Below are positions 1 to 9,316 of a stretch of DNA of 64,000 bases, in pieces (position 1 is the stretch's first letter; each line of letters opens with the position of its first letter). The notes under the pieces were generated by a model that did not search any database, was not told the DNA's origin, and was given only the letters and a program-made list of their open reading frames with translations. Source of the stretch: Vibrio hepatarius (GTDB lineage: Bacteria; Pseudomonadota; Gammaproteobacteria; Enterobacterales; Vibrionaceae); assembly GCF_018860525.1 (NCBI RefSeq), contig NZ_JAHKPM010000025.1:47147-111146 (forward strand). Reading direction: 5' to 3'. The translations under genes and the position numbers were made by a program.

Positions 1-472
1 AAAGAGAGACAAACGCCATAACACCAGCAACAATATCATCAAGCATGATACCAAAACCACCATGCACATGCTTATCCAACCAACTAATAGGCCACGGCTT
101 AACCATATCGAAAAACCTGAAAAGCAAAAATCCTGTTAATACCCATTTCCAATCTGTCGAAGAAAGATCAAACAAAGGGACAACAAGCATAGTGATCCAA
201 AAGCCTACAAACTCATCCCACACAATAGCGCCGTGATCGTGGACACCCATATCATCTGAAGTAACTTGGCATATTTTTTTTCCGACCAATGCCGCTACCA
301 CAAGAGCAAAAAAATAGATCGGCAGAGGCAATTTTACCAACAAAAGATAAAACGGGATAGCAGCCAGCGTTCCCACAGTTCCAGGCATAATAGGTGATAA
401 GCCACTACCAAACCCTGTTGCCAAAAGATGCCAAGGGTTTTTAAGCGAAATAAATACTAATGGATTTGTCAT
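1..472 (-). CDS. pgpA: Phosphatidylglycerophosphatase A (partial, C-terminus beyond window)
   Basis: Reading the minus strand from the ATG at 472 gives an uninterrupted frame of about 157 codons that runs off the window edge. It has the PgpA features: an early LATGFGSGLSP-type loop, MPGTVGT, then DDMGVHDHGAIVWDEFVG, whose acidic residues and histidine belong to the catalytic site, followed by hydrophobic segments and a late GIMLDDIVAG. The enzyme dephosphorylates phosphatidylglycerol phosphate in the inner membrane during phospholipid synthesis. It starts 8 nt after the thiL stop, so the two are co-transcribed. The missing end is only a window cut. Confidence 0.93.
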   Translation of the reverse strand, partial: MTNPLVFISLKNPWHLLATGFGSGLSPIMPGTVGTLAAIPFYLLLVKLPLPIYFFALVVAALVGKKICQVTSDDMGVHDHGAIVWDEFVGFWITMLVVPLFDLSSTDWKWVLTGFLLFRFFDMVKPWPISWLDKHVHGGFGIMLDDIVAGVMAFVSL

Positions 473-480
473 ACTACTAA

Positions 481-1452
481 TTAATCTTGTTTAAAATGAT
501 CGAATCCCTGTAGAGCCCAGTCCACAGGTTTTCCTTTATTGGACAATTCAAAAAAGTCTTTATGGCGAATTTGACCGATACAGCTTATTTTACAGCCACA
601 ATGGGCCAGGGCGATATCAATCATACCTTTATGTTGCTCAGGTACGGTAAAACACAACTCATATTCCTCACCACTGGTGAGGGCATAATGTTGAGCTTTA
701 TCTATACTGCCCATAAATTGAATAAGTTGGTTAGAAACGGGTAACTGGGTAATTTCCAGATGAGCACCCACACCCGAGCGTTTAAGAACATGCCGCAGAT
801 CAGCAACTAGCCCATCAGAAATATCAATGGCAGAGCTTGCAAGGCCAAGTAGAGCCTGACCAGCTAAAATACGTGGAGTTGCCAAATAGTGAGACTTCTC
901 AAGCTGCTCGGAAAATGGCTTATTGCGTAACTCTGTGTTTAGAATGACATCTAGCCCTGCCTTACTATCACCCAGCTCGCCTGTCACATATATCCAGTCG
1001 CCCACTTGGGCGCCATCTCGCCTCAACGCCTTAGCGGGGTCAACAAACCCCTGCACGGTGAGTGTCAGACTTAATGGCCCTTTAGTCGTATCGCCACCAA
1101 TTAACTGGATACCAAAATAGTTCGCAAGCTCAAAAAAGGAATCACAAAAAGGCGCTAACCAAGATTCATCTAACTCAGGAAACGTTAAAGCAAAAGAAAC
1201 CCATGCAGGAGTTGCCCCCATTGCAGCCAAATCACTAATATTAGCCGCCAATGCTTTATGTGCTATCCAAGCTGGATTAGCATCTTCAAGGAAATGAGTA
1301 CCCGCTACCAGAGTATCGGTACTAATCGCTAAAGACATGCCATTAGGTACCTTAACTAATGCACAATCGTCCCCTGCCGCCAACAACACATCTTTACGTG
1401 GAGACTGTCGACCTACAAAATATTTATCAATTAGATTAAATTCACCAAACAT
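481..1452 (-). CDS. thiL: Thiamine-monophosphate kinase
   Basis: 323-residue protein beginning MFGEFNLIDKYF, the usual ThiL start. A longer frame reaches 1491, but its extra codons lie inside a terminator hairpin, so the ATG at 1452 is preferred. Visible motifs are AAGDDCALV near residue 25 (Mg/ATP site), STDTLV, HKALAANISDLAAMGA, GGDTTKG and ISDGLVADL, which are the AIRS/PurM-fold signature. It converts thiamine monophosphate to the pyrophosphate cofactor in the cytoplasm. It sits between nusB and pgpA as in other gammaproteobacteria. The start lacks a strong Shine-Dalgarno sequence. Confidence 0.95.
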   Translation of the reverse strand: MFGEFNLIDKYFVGRQSPRKDVLLAAGDDCALVKVPNGMSLAISTDTLVAGTHFLEDANPAWIAHKALAANISDLAAMGATPAWVSFALTFPELDESWLAPFCDSFFELANYFGIQLIGGDTTKGPLSLTLTVQGFVDPAKALRRDGAQVGDWIYVTGELGDSKAGLDVILNTELRNKPFSEQLEKSHYLATPRILAGQALLGLASSAIDISDGLVADLRHVLKRSGVGAHLEITQLPVSNQLIQFMGSIDKAQHYALTSGEEYELCFTVPEQHKGMIDIALAHCGCKISCIGQIRHKDFFELSNKGKPVDWALQGFDHFKQD

Positions 1453-1476
1453 AATATTCAATGTAACGTGCGATAT

Positions 1477-1506
1477 AAAAAAGGTCAGCATTTGCTGACC
1501 TTTTTT
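1477..1506 (-). terminator. Rho-independent terminator after nusB
   Basis: GGTCAGCA at 1483-1490 pairs with TGCTGACC at 1493-1500, flanked by A6 and T6 tracts. On the minus strand it follows the nusB stop by a few bases, so it should end rib-nusB transcripts before thiL. The symmetrical A/T flanks allow function in either direction. Confidence 0.85.
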
Positions 1507-1508
1507 AA

Positions 1509-1985
1509 TTATTTTGACTGTTTTTTACGAACATGTGGTGCCGCTTTATCCAAAACACCATTCACAAACTTATGACTTTCTTCCGCAGCAAAGACTTTTG
1601 CCAATTCTATGGCTTCATTAATAACGACTTTGTATGGTACATCTTCACGGCGAGTCATTTCGTACATTGCAAGGCGGAGCAAGGCCAGCTCCATCATATC
1701 CAAATCTTGCATCGGACGAGCAGTATAGGGACGGATCTTGCTATCCAGTTCCATGTGACTTAACACAACACCTGTTAGAAGGTCACGGAAGTATACAACA
1801 TCCGTATCTGGTGCAATCAATGCAGGCTCAGCAGCATGATGTTCTTCTTCATCATATTTGCCGCCAGATAAAAACTGCTCTTCAATAGTGGCAACATTTT
1901 CTTTAGTAATTTGCCATGAGTAGATCGCTTGCAGAGCGAATCGACGTGCATTACGACGTGCGGCTGGTTTCACACTGGCCCCCAT
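1509..1985 (-). CDS. nusB: Transcription antitermination protein NusB
   Basis: 158-residue NusB. It has the basic N-terminal [17 protein letters not shown] stretch (boxA RNA-binding helix) and the C-terminal [16 protein letters not shown] and [11 protein letters not shown] motifs typical of the family. With NusE (S10) it binds boxA RNA and assembles the rRNA antitermination complex. An acidic, histidine-containing insert ([12 protein letters not shown]) near residues 43-54 is longer than in E. coli NusB (139 aa). Its ATG overlaps the ribH stop by one base (TAATG), indicating translational coupling. A strong terminator follows directly. Confidence 0.96.
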   Translation of the reverse strand: MGASVKPAARRNARRFALQAIYSWQITKENVATIEEQFLSGGKYDEEEHHAAEPALIAPDTDVVYFRDLLTGVVLSHMELDSKIRPYTARPMQDLDMMELALLRLAMYEMTRREDVPYKVVINEAIELAKVFAAEESHKFVNGVLDKAAPHVRKKQSK

Positions 1986-2455
1986 TAGGAATCTATTTCA
2001 GATAGAACGTTAATCATTTCAAGTGCGCTTAGTGCGGCCTCTGCACCTTTATTACCAGCCTTGGTTCCCGCGCGCTCAATTGCTTGGTCAATTGTATCAA
2101 CAGTTAAAACTCCAAATGCAACTGGAAGGCTAAATTCCAACGACACTTGAGCCAAACCCTTGTTACACTCACTGCAAACATAATCAAAATGAGGTGTACC
2201 ACCACGGATCACTGTACCAAGCGATACAATAGCATCAAACTTACCCGTTTTTGCTACACGTTGGGCAACCAAAGGAAGCTCAACTGCACCAGGGCAGCGA
2301 ACAACCGTAATATTATCATCACCAACTTGCCCATGACGCTTTAAAGTATCGATTGCACCAGATAATAGACTTTCGTTAATAAAACTGTTGAAACGAGAAA
2401 TAACGATAGCAATTTTTGCATTTGGCGCTGGGAAGCCACCCTCGATCACTTTCAT
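1985..2455 (-). CDS. ribH: 6,7-dimethyl-8-ribityllumazine synthase
   Basis: 156-residue lumazine synthase starting [21 protein letters not shown] longer frame to 2551 exists, but the ATG at 2455 has an AAAGGA Shine-Dalgarno and matches the family start. It shows [15 protein letters not shown] and [16 protein letters not shown], the substrate-binding loops. It condenses the ribB product with the aminopyrimidine from RibD to give lumazine, the precursor for RibE. It is part of the ribD-ribE-ribBX-ribH-nusB cluster and coupled to nusB by a one-base overlap. Confidence 0.97.
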   Translation of the reverse strand: MKVIEGGFPAPNAKIAIVISRFNSFINESLLSGAIDTLKRHGQVGDDNITVVRCPGAVELPLVAQRVAKTGKFDAIVSLGTVIRGGTPHFDYVCSECNKGLAQVSLEFSLPVAFGVLTVDTIDQAIERAGTKAGNKGAEAALSALEMINVLSEIDS

Positions 2456-2617
2456 AAGCTTTCCTTTAACTATGTTCATCAAGTGAGAATCGCCGGATTC
2501 TAGCACAAACCTGTGATCAATATCTAATGGAAATTTGCCATTCCTCAGCAAGCAGGGCAGCTCTCAAAAGATGTGCCTGAATGGTTATTTTAGCTAAAGA
2601 ACTATTCAGTCGTAACA

Positions 2618-3727
2618 TTATTCACAAACGTACTCAACCACATTCAAACCAAATCCACCCAAGGCATGATATTTTTTATTCGTTGAAGAGAGAAGACGCA
2701 TATCATGGACACCAATATCAGCTAGGATCTGCGAGCCAACCCCAACTCGTCGCGAGGTTCCCTGCTTTTTAGCTAATGTAGGTGCATGTCCTTTATCCTG
2801 AGCTTCAAACATTTTCACACGATGGATAAGAAGCTCTGTTGATTCTTCATTACCGAGAATAACTAATACACCTCCATCTTCACCAATACGCTTCATCGCA
2901 TTATCTAGAGTCCAACTACGTTCTGCATTTCTGTCACTACGCAACAAATCTGTGAAAGTATCTTGTAAATGCACTCGAACTAATGGCGCTTGATTAGAAA
3001 TATCACCTTTACACAAAGCATAGTGGATTTGGTTATCAATCGTGTCTCTATAGGTAAGTAATTCAAACTCGCCATATTCAGTGGGTAATAGGCACTGCGC
3101 AACACGCTCAATCGTCGTCTCAGTGTTATTGCGATGCTCAATAAGATCGGCAATTGTACCAAGCTTTATGCCATGCTTTTCAGCAAATACTTCTAAATCA
3201 GGACGACGAGCCATAGTGCCATCTTCATTGAGAATTTCGACTATAACACCCGCAGGTTCAAGCCCCGCTAACCTTGCAAGATCACACCCAGCTTCAGTAT
3301 GGCCAGCGCGAGTCAAAACACCGCCTTCCTGCGCAGCAAGAGGGAAAATATGCCCTGGCTGAACCAAATCAGCCGCTTTCGCATCTATGGCAACCGCAGC
3401 TTGTACAGTTCTAGCTCTATCAGCAGCAGAAATACCTGTTGTCACCCCCTGAGCGGCTTCAATTGAAACAGTAAAGTTTGTGGTGTACTGCGCGTTGTTA
3501 TCTTGCACCATTGGGGGAAGGCCTAAGCTTTCGCAGCGCTCTTTTGTCATAGTCAGACAAATAAGGCCTCGCCCGTGGGTCGCCATAAAATTAATTGCTT
3601 CGGAGGTCACATGTTCCGCTGCCATGATTAGATCGCCTTCATTTTCACGATCTTCATCATCCATCAAAATAACCATTTTTCCTAAACGAATGTCTTCAAT
3701 GATCTCTTGCGGCGTACAAATTGGCAT
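2618..3727 (-). CDS. ribB: 3,4-dihydroxy-2-butanone-4-phosphate synthase with degenerate GTP cyclohydrolase II-like domain (RibBX type)
   Basis: 369 residues. The N-terminal half is a complete RibB: DDEDRENE at 23-30, [23 protein letters not shown], and a C-terminal EHRN-type end near residue 200. The remainder aligns in outline with GTP cyclohydrolase II ([23 protein letters not shown]) but lacks the three zinc-binding cysteines found in the SECLTGDVFGSLRCDCG block of true RibA. This is the RibBX architecture described in Vibrio and Shewanella relatives. I infer that only the DHBP synthase step is catalysed here and that a separate RibA is needed. The protein makes the four-carbon unit for RibH. 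Confidence 0.93.
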   Translation of the reverse strand: MPICTPQEIIEDIRLGKMVILMDDEDRENEGDLIMAAEHVTSEAINFMATHGRGLICLTMTKERCESLGLPPMVQDNNAQYTTNFTVSIEAAQGVTTGISAADRARTVQAAVAIDAKAADLVQPGHIFPLAAQEGGVLTRAGHTEAGCDLARLAGLEPAGVIVEILNEDGTMARRPDLEVFAEKHGIKLGTIADLIEHRNNTETTIERVAQCLLPTEYGEFELLTYRDTIDNQIHYALCKGDISNQAPLVRVHLQDTFTDLLRSDRNAERSWTLDNAMKRIGEDGGVLVILGNEESTELLIHRVKMFEAQDKGHAPTLAKKQGTSRRVGVGSQILADIGVHDMRLLSSTNKKYHALGGFGLNVVEYVCE

Positions 3728-3789
3728 GACTTGATTCCTGTTATTGGTGCTGTTAATTATATTTATTTAGAGCAACTCGTAATGCTTAA

Positions 3790-4440
3790 TCACGCAAAAC
3801 CATTTTGCTGGAGGAATTCCATAGTTAAACGTGATTCTGGTTGTGAAGACTGATTGTTCAAAAGACGTTCCATATAACGGGCTAATACGTCAACTTCAAG
3901 ATTTACTTTACGCCCAACATGGAAATCAGCAATCGTTGTTTCTTCTCCAGTATGTGGCACAATCGTTAACTTGAAAGCATTTTTACGCAACGCATTCACT
4001 GTTAAACTAATACCATCAACGGTTATTGAGCCTTTTTCAGCAAGGTATTTACACAATTCTGAAGGCATAGATACCCAAAATTCGATTGCTCGCCCCACTT
4101 GATTGCGTTCAACAATTTCTCCCACTCCATCGACATGCCCTGAGACAATATGGCCACCAAATCGAGTGGTCGGTAACATCGCTTTTTCTAAATTGACCTT
4201 ACTACCAACTTGATAATCAGTAAACCCTGTTTTATTAAGCGTCTCTAGTGACAAATCGGCACTATAACTCGTGGCATTACAACTGATAACGGTCAGACAA
4301 ACTCCATTCGTAGCAATACTATCGCCAAGTTTGACATCTGACATATCAAGTTTACCAACCGCAACAGTAACACTGATGTCTTCACCTTTAGGGGTAATTG
4401 CTGTCAATGTCCCAACAGCTTCAATAATTCCTGTAAACAT
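3790..4440 (-). CDS. ribE: Riboflavin synthase (alpha subunit)
   Basis: 216 residues starting MFTGIIEAVG, the canonical start. It has the two internally repeated lumazine-binding barrels: GVCLTV and HIVSGHVDGVGEI in the first, GISLTVN and IPHT-like sequences in the second. It dismutates two lumazine molecules into riboflavin plus the pyrimidine. The start is only 2 nt from the ribD stop, so it lies in the same operon. There is no room for an FMN riboswitch between these genes. Confidence 0.97.
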   Translation of the reverse strand: MFTGIIEAVGTLTAITPKGEDISVTVAVGKLDMSDVKLGDSIATNGVCLTVISCNATSYSADLSLETLNKTGFTDYQVGSKVNLEKAMLPTTRFGGHIVSGHVDGVGEIVERNQVGRAIEFWVSMPSELCKYLAEKGSITVDGISLTVNALRKNAFKLTIVPHTGEETTIADFHVGRKVNLEVDVLARYMERLLNNQSSQPESRLTMEFLQQNGFA

Positions 4441-4442
4441 AA

Positions 4443-5543
4443 TTATTTATTCTTTGTTTTTACGTGGGCAATAATGCGAATGTCTGGGCCGATCTGCCTA
4501 ATATTTTGAATATCCAACTCAACAACATCCTCCATCGACTGTAAACCAAGCGCGCCAAGCAAACCTCGACCATCACTACCCATTATTTTAGGGGACAAAT
4601 ACAGTACCAATTCATCAACCAAGCCTTGTTTGATTAGGCTACTGGCGAGAGTCGAACCAGCCTCTACCCAAAGATGATTAATACCAAAGTTTGACGCTAA
4701 ATCAGCAAAGGTTGTTTTTAAATCAATTAGGCCTGAGTTAGTCAATTGAGGCTGAATATCTCCTTGGTCAGAAACCACTATTCTCATACCTTCTGTCGAG
4801 AACAATTTAAGCTCAGGTGTGAGATTATTTTGCCGGTCCAAAATGACACGTTTAGGTTGACGTACCTCACACTCAGAAAGCTCATTTCTCACTGATTCTG
4901 GTAATTCTACCCAGCGAACATTTAACGATGCATTATCGTCAATCACAGTTTTGCTAGTTGATAGAATTGCATCAGACTGAGCTCGATACCTTTGTACATC
5001 ACTGCGAGCCTGAGTTGAAGTAATCCACTGACTTTGACCGTTAGACAAGGCTGTTTGTCCATCAAGACTCGCCGCCATTTTCAGTTGTACAAATGGAAGT
5101 CCGGTTTTCATCCTTTTAATAAAAGCTGGATTCAATGCTTGTGCATCACTTTTCAAAAGACCAACTTGTACTTCTATACCGGCTTCACGAAGCATCTTAA
5201 TGCCGGCTACTTTGGGGTTAGGGTCTTCCATTGCACAGATAACTTTTGCTACTTTTGCTTGGATCAAAGCAGCGGCGCACGGAGGGGTCCTACCGTAGTG
5301 AGAACAAGGCTCAAGAGTGACATACACAGTTGCGCCAGCGGCTTTATTTCCAGCCATTACCAATGCATTTACCTCAGCATGTGGCTCACCCGCACGATAG
5401 TGAAACCCCTCACCAATAATATGATCATTAAGCGTAATGACACACCCAACATTCGGATTTGGTGGTGTCGTATAAATGCCGCCTTTTGCCAAAGCAATTG
5501 CACGCGACATCATTTGAAAATCTAGAGAAGAGAATTCAGACAT
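4443..5543 (-). CDS. ribD: Bifunctional diaminohydroxyphosphoribosylaminopyrimidine deaminase / 5-amino-6-(5-phosphoribosylamino)uracil reductase
   Basis: 366 residues. The N-terminal cytidine-deaminase-like domain has HAEVNAL at 55-61 and PCSHYGRTPPC at 79-89 (zinc ligands H55, C80, C89). The C-terminal reductase domain contains KMAASLDGQTA and GSTLASSLI. It performs the second and third steps of riboflavin synthesis. It lies 14 nt downstream of nrdR, so nrdR-ribD-ribE-ribBX-ribH-nusB may be one transcript, as in other Vibrio. Confidence 0.96.
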   Translation of the reverse strand: MSEFSSLDFQMMSRAIALAKGGIYTTPPNPNVGCVITLNDHIIGEGFHYRAGEPHAEVNALVMAGNKAAGATVYVTLEPCSHYGRTPPCAAALIQAKVAKVICAMEDPNPKVAGIKMLREAGIEVQVGLLKSDAQALNPAFIKRMKTGLPFVQLKMAASLDGQTALSNGQSQWITSTQARSDVQRYRAQSDAILSTSKTVIDDNASLNVRWVELPESVRNELSECEVRQPKRVILDRQNNLTPELKLFSTEGMRIVVSDQGDIQPQLTNSGLIDLKTTFADLASNFGINHLWVEAGSTLASSLIKQGLVDELVLYLSPKIMGSDGRGLLGALGLQSMEDVVELDIQNIRQIGPDIRIIAHVKTKNK

Positions 5544-5557
5544 GGTAATGCTAACCG

Positions 5558-6007
5558 TTAATCTTCTAAACGAGCTATCTCTTCACCAAACTCTCGAATA
5601 TCTTCGAAACTTCGGTAAACGGAAGCAAAACGAATATAGGCAACCTTATCGAGTTCTTTAAGTTGATCCATCACCAAATTACCAATCATTTCGCTTGGCA
5701 CTTCTCGCTCACCAGTTGCTCGGAGCTGTGACTTGATCATACTAATAGAGAGTTCGACTGAATCTGCACTCACAGGACGCTTTTCTAGCGCACGCTGAAG
5801 CCCACCGACCATTTTATCTTCATCGAATGGTTCACGGTTTCCATTTGATTTAATCACCCGAGGCATAACCAATTCCGCAGTTTCGAAAGTGGTAAAGCGC
5901 TCATTACAGGCCAAACACTGCCTGCGACGACGAACTTGGTGACCATCCGCCACCAAACGAGAATCGATCACTTTGGTATCATTCTCTGCGCAAAAAGGAC
6001 AATGCAT
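5558..6007 (-). CDS. nrdR: Transcriptional repressor NrdR
   Basis: 149 residues from the ATG at 6007, preceded by GGAGGTGAT. A longer frame to 6064 is not needed. The N-terminus is the zinc ribbon (MHCPFC, then CLAC near residue 31) and is followed by the ATP-cone ([16 protein letters not shown]). NrdR senses dATP/ATP and represses ribonucleotide reductase operons. It heads the rib cluster, a conserved arrangement. Confidence 0.96.
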   Translation of the reverse strand: MHCPFCAENDTKVIDSRLVADGHQVRRRRQCLACNERFTTFETAELVMPRVIKSNGNREPFDEDKMVGGLQRALEKRPVSADSVELSISMIKSQLRATGEREVPSEMIGNLVMDQLKELDKVAYIRFASVYRSFEDIREFGEEIARLED

Positions 6008-6120
6008 ATCACCTCCATAATATACTGAAATAGCCTTTGGTTGACGACCGAAATACATCAACAAAGCTACTTTAATATATCGTTACTAGTGTAACGGATT
6101 TGCTAAAGCGAAGAAAAGTA

Positions 6121-6142
6121 AAAGGGGCTATATCGCCCCTTT
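6121..6142 (-). terminator. Rho-independent terminator between proA and nrdR
   Basis: AAAGGGGC at 6121-6128 pairs with GCCCCTTT at 6135-6142 over a short loop. It lies about 90 nt beyond the proA stop on the minus strand and is followed in that direction by TTTTACTTTT. It should terminate proBA before nrdR. The plus strand also has a T6 run. Confidence 0.8.
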
Positions 6143-6232
6143 TTTCATCTCAAAGATGACTAAATCATTAGAATAAGCTAATGCTTCTTGCTAACCCTTG
6201 GCAAACTTGTTCAATATTCACACAAAAAAGAT

Positions 6233-7483
6233 TTAGCTACGAACTAAGTAATCTGCCTTTCCTACCCATTTATAACTAGTGAGTTCTTCAAGACCCATTG
6301 GACCACGTGCATGTAGTTTTTGTGTTGACACCGCAACCTCCGCCCCCAAACCAAATTGAGCGCCATCTGTAAAACGAGTCGATGCGTTGACATAGACTGC
6401 AGCTGAATCTACTGAGTTAATAAATCGCTCAGCATTTTCTAGGCTATTAGTCATAATAGCATCTGAATGACTAGCATTATGAACCCGCATATGCTCAATC
6501 GCTTCAGTAAGATCGTCAACGACTTTCACGCCTAAGGTATAATTCAACCATTCAGTATCAAAATCGCCTTCAGTACTGTTGCGGATATTTTCAGCACCGT
6601 CGAGCAATACCTTTGCTTGAGGCTCAGCAACAAAAGTTACTTTACTCTGTATTCGTTGCTTTAAATTGGAAAAAAACTCAGCAGCAACACTACGGTGAAC
6701 TAACAATGTATCTAAGGCATTGCATGCAGATGGGCGCTGAATCTTGGCATTTTCGACCACATTTAATGATTTTTCCAAATCAGCACTTTCATCAACAAAA
6801 ATATGACTGATGCCAAAGCCACCAATAATGACAGGAATAGAGCTATTTTCTTTGCACATTTTATGTAGACCAGCACCACCTCGTGGAATAATCATGTCAA
6901 CATAATCATCAAGTTTCAAAAGCTGAGACACTAACTCTCTATCTGGTTTTTCAATATATTGAACCGAAGCCGCTGGTAGCTTAGCCCTTTCAAGAGCTGA
7001 TTGAATGACTTTAACCAGCTGCATATTGGAAAAAAACGTTTCTTTCCCACCACGGAGAATACTCGCATTACCTGTTTTCAGGCATAAGGAAGCAATATCA
7101 ATAGTAACATTCGGACGTGCTTCATAAATAACACCAACAACCCCCAGCGGTACACGCCGGCGAGCCAAAGACATACCGTTTTCCAATACTTTACTGTCAA
7201 TTTCGCTTCCAACAGGGTCATCGAGTTTGATAACATTTCTGACATCATTTGCCATTGCAATTAACCGAGCTTCAGTGAGTAACAGACGATCTAGCAATGC
7301 ATCTGTCATCCCCGACTCTCTACCAAGCTCAATATCTTTTGCATTTGCTGCTAGAATATCTTCACAATTGTCTTCTAGTTCATCAGCAATAAAAGCCAAA
7401 GCTTGATTCTTTTGTGTTGTTGATGCGTTGACTAGTTGAAATGCAGCTTGCTTTGCAGCTTCACCTATAGAAATCAGTTCCAC
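6233..7483 (-). CDS. proA: Glutamate-5-semialdehyde dehydrogenase (gamma-glutamyl phosphate reductase)
   Basis: 416 residues. I choose the GTG at 7483, which has GAGGT eight bases upstream and gives the usual [14 protein letters not shown] start, over a longer frame that reads back into proB. Family motifs are visible: [59 protein letters not shown] and [13 protein letters not shown]. It reduces gamma-glutamyl phosphate to the semialdehyde in proline synthesis. It starts 13 nt after the proB stop. Confidence 0.97.
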   Translation of the reverse strand: MELISIGEAAKQAAFQLVNASTTQKNQALAFIADELEDNCEDILAANAKDIELGRESGMTDALLDRLLLTEARLIAMANDVRNVIKLDDPVGSEIDSKVLENGMSLARRRVPLGVVGVIYEARPNVTIDIASLCLKTGNASILRGGKETFFSNMQLVKVIQSALERAKLPAASVQYIEKPDRELVSQLLKLDDYVDMIIPRGGAGLHKMCKENSSIPVIIGGFGISHIFVDESADLEKSLNVVENAKIQRPSACNALDTLLVHRSVAAEFFSNLKQRIQSKVTFVAEPQAKVLLDGAENIRNSTEGDFDTEWLNYTLGVKVVDDLTEAIEHMRVHNASHSDAIMTNSLENAERFINSVDSAAVYVNASTRFTDGAQFGLGAEVAVSTQKLHARGPMGLEELTSYKWVGKADYLVRS

Positions 7484-7496
7484 TCTTATTACCTCA

Positions 7497-8630
7497 TTAT
7501 TCTTGAATAACGACCATATCATCTCGGTGCAATACTTCACTACCATAGTCGTAGCCCAAAATGCCTAAAATATCTTTACTGTGTTTGCCGATGATCCTAG
7601 TCATATCCTGACTAGAATAACTCGAAATACCGCGAGCGATTAACACTCCCTTCTGGTCGGTAATTCTAACCACCTCTCCGCGAGAAAATTCACCGATCAC
7701 TCCAATCACACCTTTGGCCAATAGGCTGCTACCTCGAGACAAAACGGCTTTCATTGCTCCGTCGTCAATTACAATATCACCTGACGCAGCTGGCCCGGCT
7801 AAAATCCAGCGTTTACGACTTTCCAAAGCCTCTTCAATAGGTAGAAAACGGGTGCCTTGCGGCTCAACACTAAGAGAGTCAAACACCACATTAGGTGCAC
7901 TACCGGCAGCAATAATCACCTCAATCCCAGCACGGCGAGCAATATCGGCGGCTTGCAGCTTGGTTGCCATTCCGCCAGTACCCAAGGTAGTCCCGCTATC
8001 ACCCGCTATCTTTCGTAGCGTATCATCAATTGTTTTTACTTCTTTAATCAACTCAGCATTAGGATCTTTACGTGGGTCTGCTGTAAACAACCCCTTTTGA
8101 TCTGTGAGTAATAAAAGCTTGTCAGCACTACATAAAATGCCAACAAGAGCGGAAAGATTATCATTATCTCCGACTTTGATTTCACTTGTCGCAACGGCAT
8201 CATTTTCGTTTACGATAGGAACAATATCATTACTAACCAAAGCGTTAATAGTATCTCGAGCATTTAGAAAGCGTTCACGGTCTTCCAAATCAGCACGAGT
8301 TAACAGCATTTGACCAATTTTGATGCCATAAATACCAAACAATGCTTCCCAAGTTTGGATAAGTTGACTTTGACCGACTGCGGCAAGAAGCTGCTTGTTC
8401 GCCATGGAATTAGCTAGTGTGGGATAATCTAAGTGTTCTCGCCCAGCTGCTATAGCCCCTGAAGAAACTATTACGACAGAGTGACCTTGCTTTTTTAATT
8501 CTGAACATTGCCTTGCTAACTCTACCATGTGAGATCTATCTAGCGCCGATGTACCACCAGTTAATACACTGGTACCTAATTTAATAACAACGGTTTGACG
8601 ACTCGCAACATGTGCGCATTTTTGATTCAT
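7497..8630 (-). CDS. proB: Glutamate 5-kinase
   Basis: 377 residues, the length of a kinase with a C-terminal PUA domain. [12 protein letters not shown] opens the amino-acid kinase fold; [29 protein letters not shown] and GTGGMATKL are the nucleotide and substrate loops; the PUA domain covers roughly residues 280-365. It commits glutamate to proline synthesis and is normally feedback-inhibited by proline. First gene of the proB-proA operon. Confidence 0.97.
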   Translation of the reverse strand: MNQKCAHVASRQTVVIKLGTSVLTGGTSALDRSHMVELARQCSELKKQGHSVVIVSSGAIAAGREHLDYPTLANSMANKQLLAAVGQSQLIQTWEALFGIYGIKIGQMLLTRADLEDRERFLNARDTINALVSNDIVPIVNENDAVATSEIKVGDNDNLSALVGILCSADKLLLLTDQKGLFTADPRKDPNAELIKEVKTIDDTLRKIAGDSGTTLGTGGMATKLQAADIARRAGIEVIIAAGSAPNVVFDSLSVEPQGTRFLPIEEALESRKRWILAGPAASGDIVIDDGAMKAVLSRGSSLLAKGVIGVIGEFSRGEVVRITDQKGVLIARGISSYSSQDMTRIIGKHSKDILGILGYDYGSEVLHRDDMVVIQE

Positions 8631-8766
8631 TGTCTATCTGCTATGAAAATTAAAATAGTCTATTCACTAGGGTCTGTTGTCCCTAGCTAAGCAATCAAGT
8701 TGATTGATCACTGCTAGTTGTTCTGAACATAGTGTTGTAACAATCAAAGCAGAAATTAACAAGCAG

Positions 8767-8792
8767 AAAAGGCGCTACTTAGCGCCTTTTTT
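8767..8792 (-). terminator. Rho-independent terminator after crl
   Basis: AAAAGGCGCT pairs with AGCGCCTTTTTT around a four-base loop. It lies just beyond the crl stop in the minus direction and is followed by T-rich sequence. Confidence 0.85.
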
Positions 8793-8819
8793 AATCTAAA
8801 AACTTATTAAAAGATTTAT

Positions 8820-9209
8820 TTAAACAAATTCAGTAGATTCTTTATGAAAGTCAAGAGTCATACCAAATTGAGTAGCAAGAGTATCGATAAGCTTTTTATG
8901 AAAACCTTCTTGAGTACGGTAGACTTCCGCAATTGCTTTTTTAGGTAGCTTCTCGTCCATCCAGTCTCCTTGGGCATCATATAAACCAATGCAATATTTT
9001 GCCTCGAATGCTTCCCCCTCTTGCTCTAGTTCTAACCACCACCCCCAAAACTCTCGTTCTTCTGGTGATTTCTTGTCATTAACGCACACAGAAAGACAAT
9101 CGAACAAATATTTACCTTGTTCACATTGTGCCTCTCTTAGATAAGGGCCAATTGCTTTTAGCGTAGATAGTAAACGGTAATGGGTTGGATTTTTTGGCTG
9201 TTCAGACAT
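8820..9209 (-). CDS. crl: Sigma factor-binding protein Crl
   Basis: 129 residues with the Crl signatures [20 protein letters not shown] (about 19-38), [25 protein letters not shown] and a C-terminal DFHKEST. Crl binds sigma-S and promotes its association with core RNA polymerase, favouring stationary-phase genes. Monocistronic, with its own terminator, between proB and frsA as in other Vibrio. Confidence 0.95.
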   Translation of the reverse strand: MSEQPKNPTHYRLLSTLKAIGPYLREAQCEQGKYLFDCLSVCVNDKKSPEEREFWGWWLELEQEGEAFEAKYCIGLYDAQGDWMDEKLPKKAIAEVYRTQEGFHKKLIDTLATQFGMTLDFHKESTEFV

Positions 9210-9316
9210 AATGAATCTCCATATTCAATATCTGTTGTAATTATGATGAGCAAAAATCAGGACCACTTTGTTTGGGCATTGCCCATATATAAGTGTTGAC
9301 TAATTTATGTGTTTTG

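Noticed and set aside
5034..5525. 163-codon frame opposite ribD
   Set aside because: Antisense shadow; ribD on the other strand has all expected motifs.
5544..6120. FMN riboswitch upstream of the rib cluster
   Set aside because: Gaps between nrdR, ribD, ribE and ribBX are too short and no RFN-element motifs are seen.
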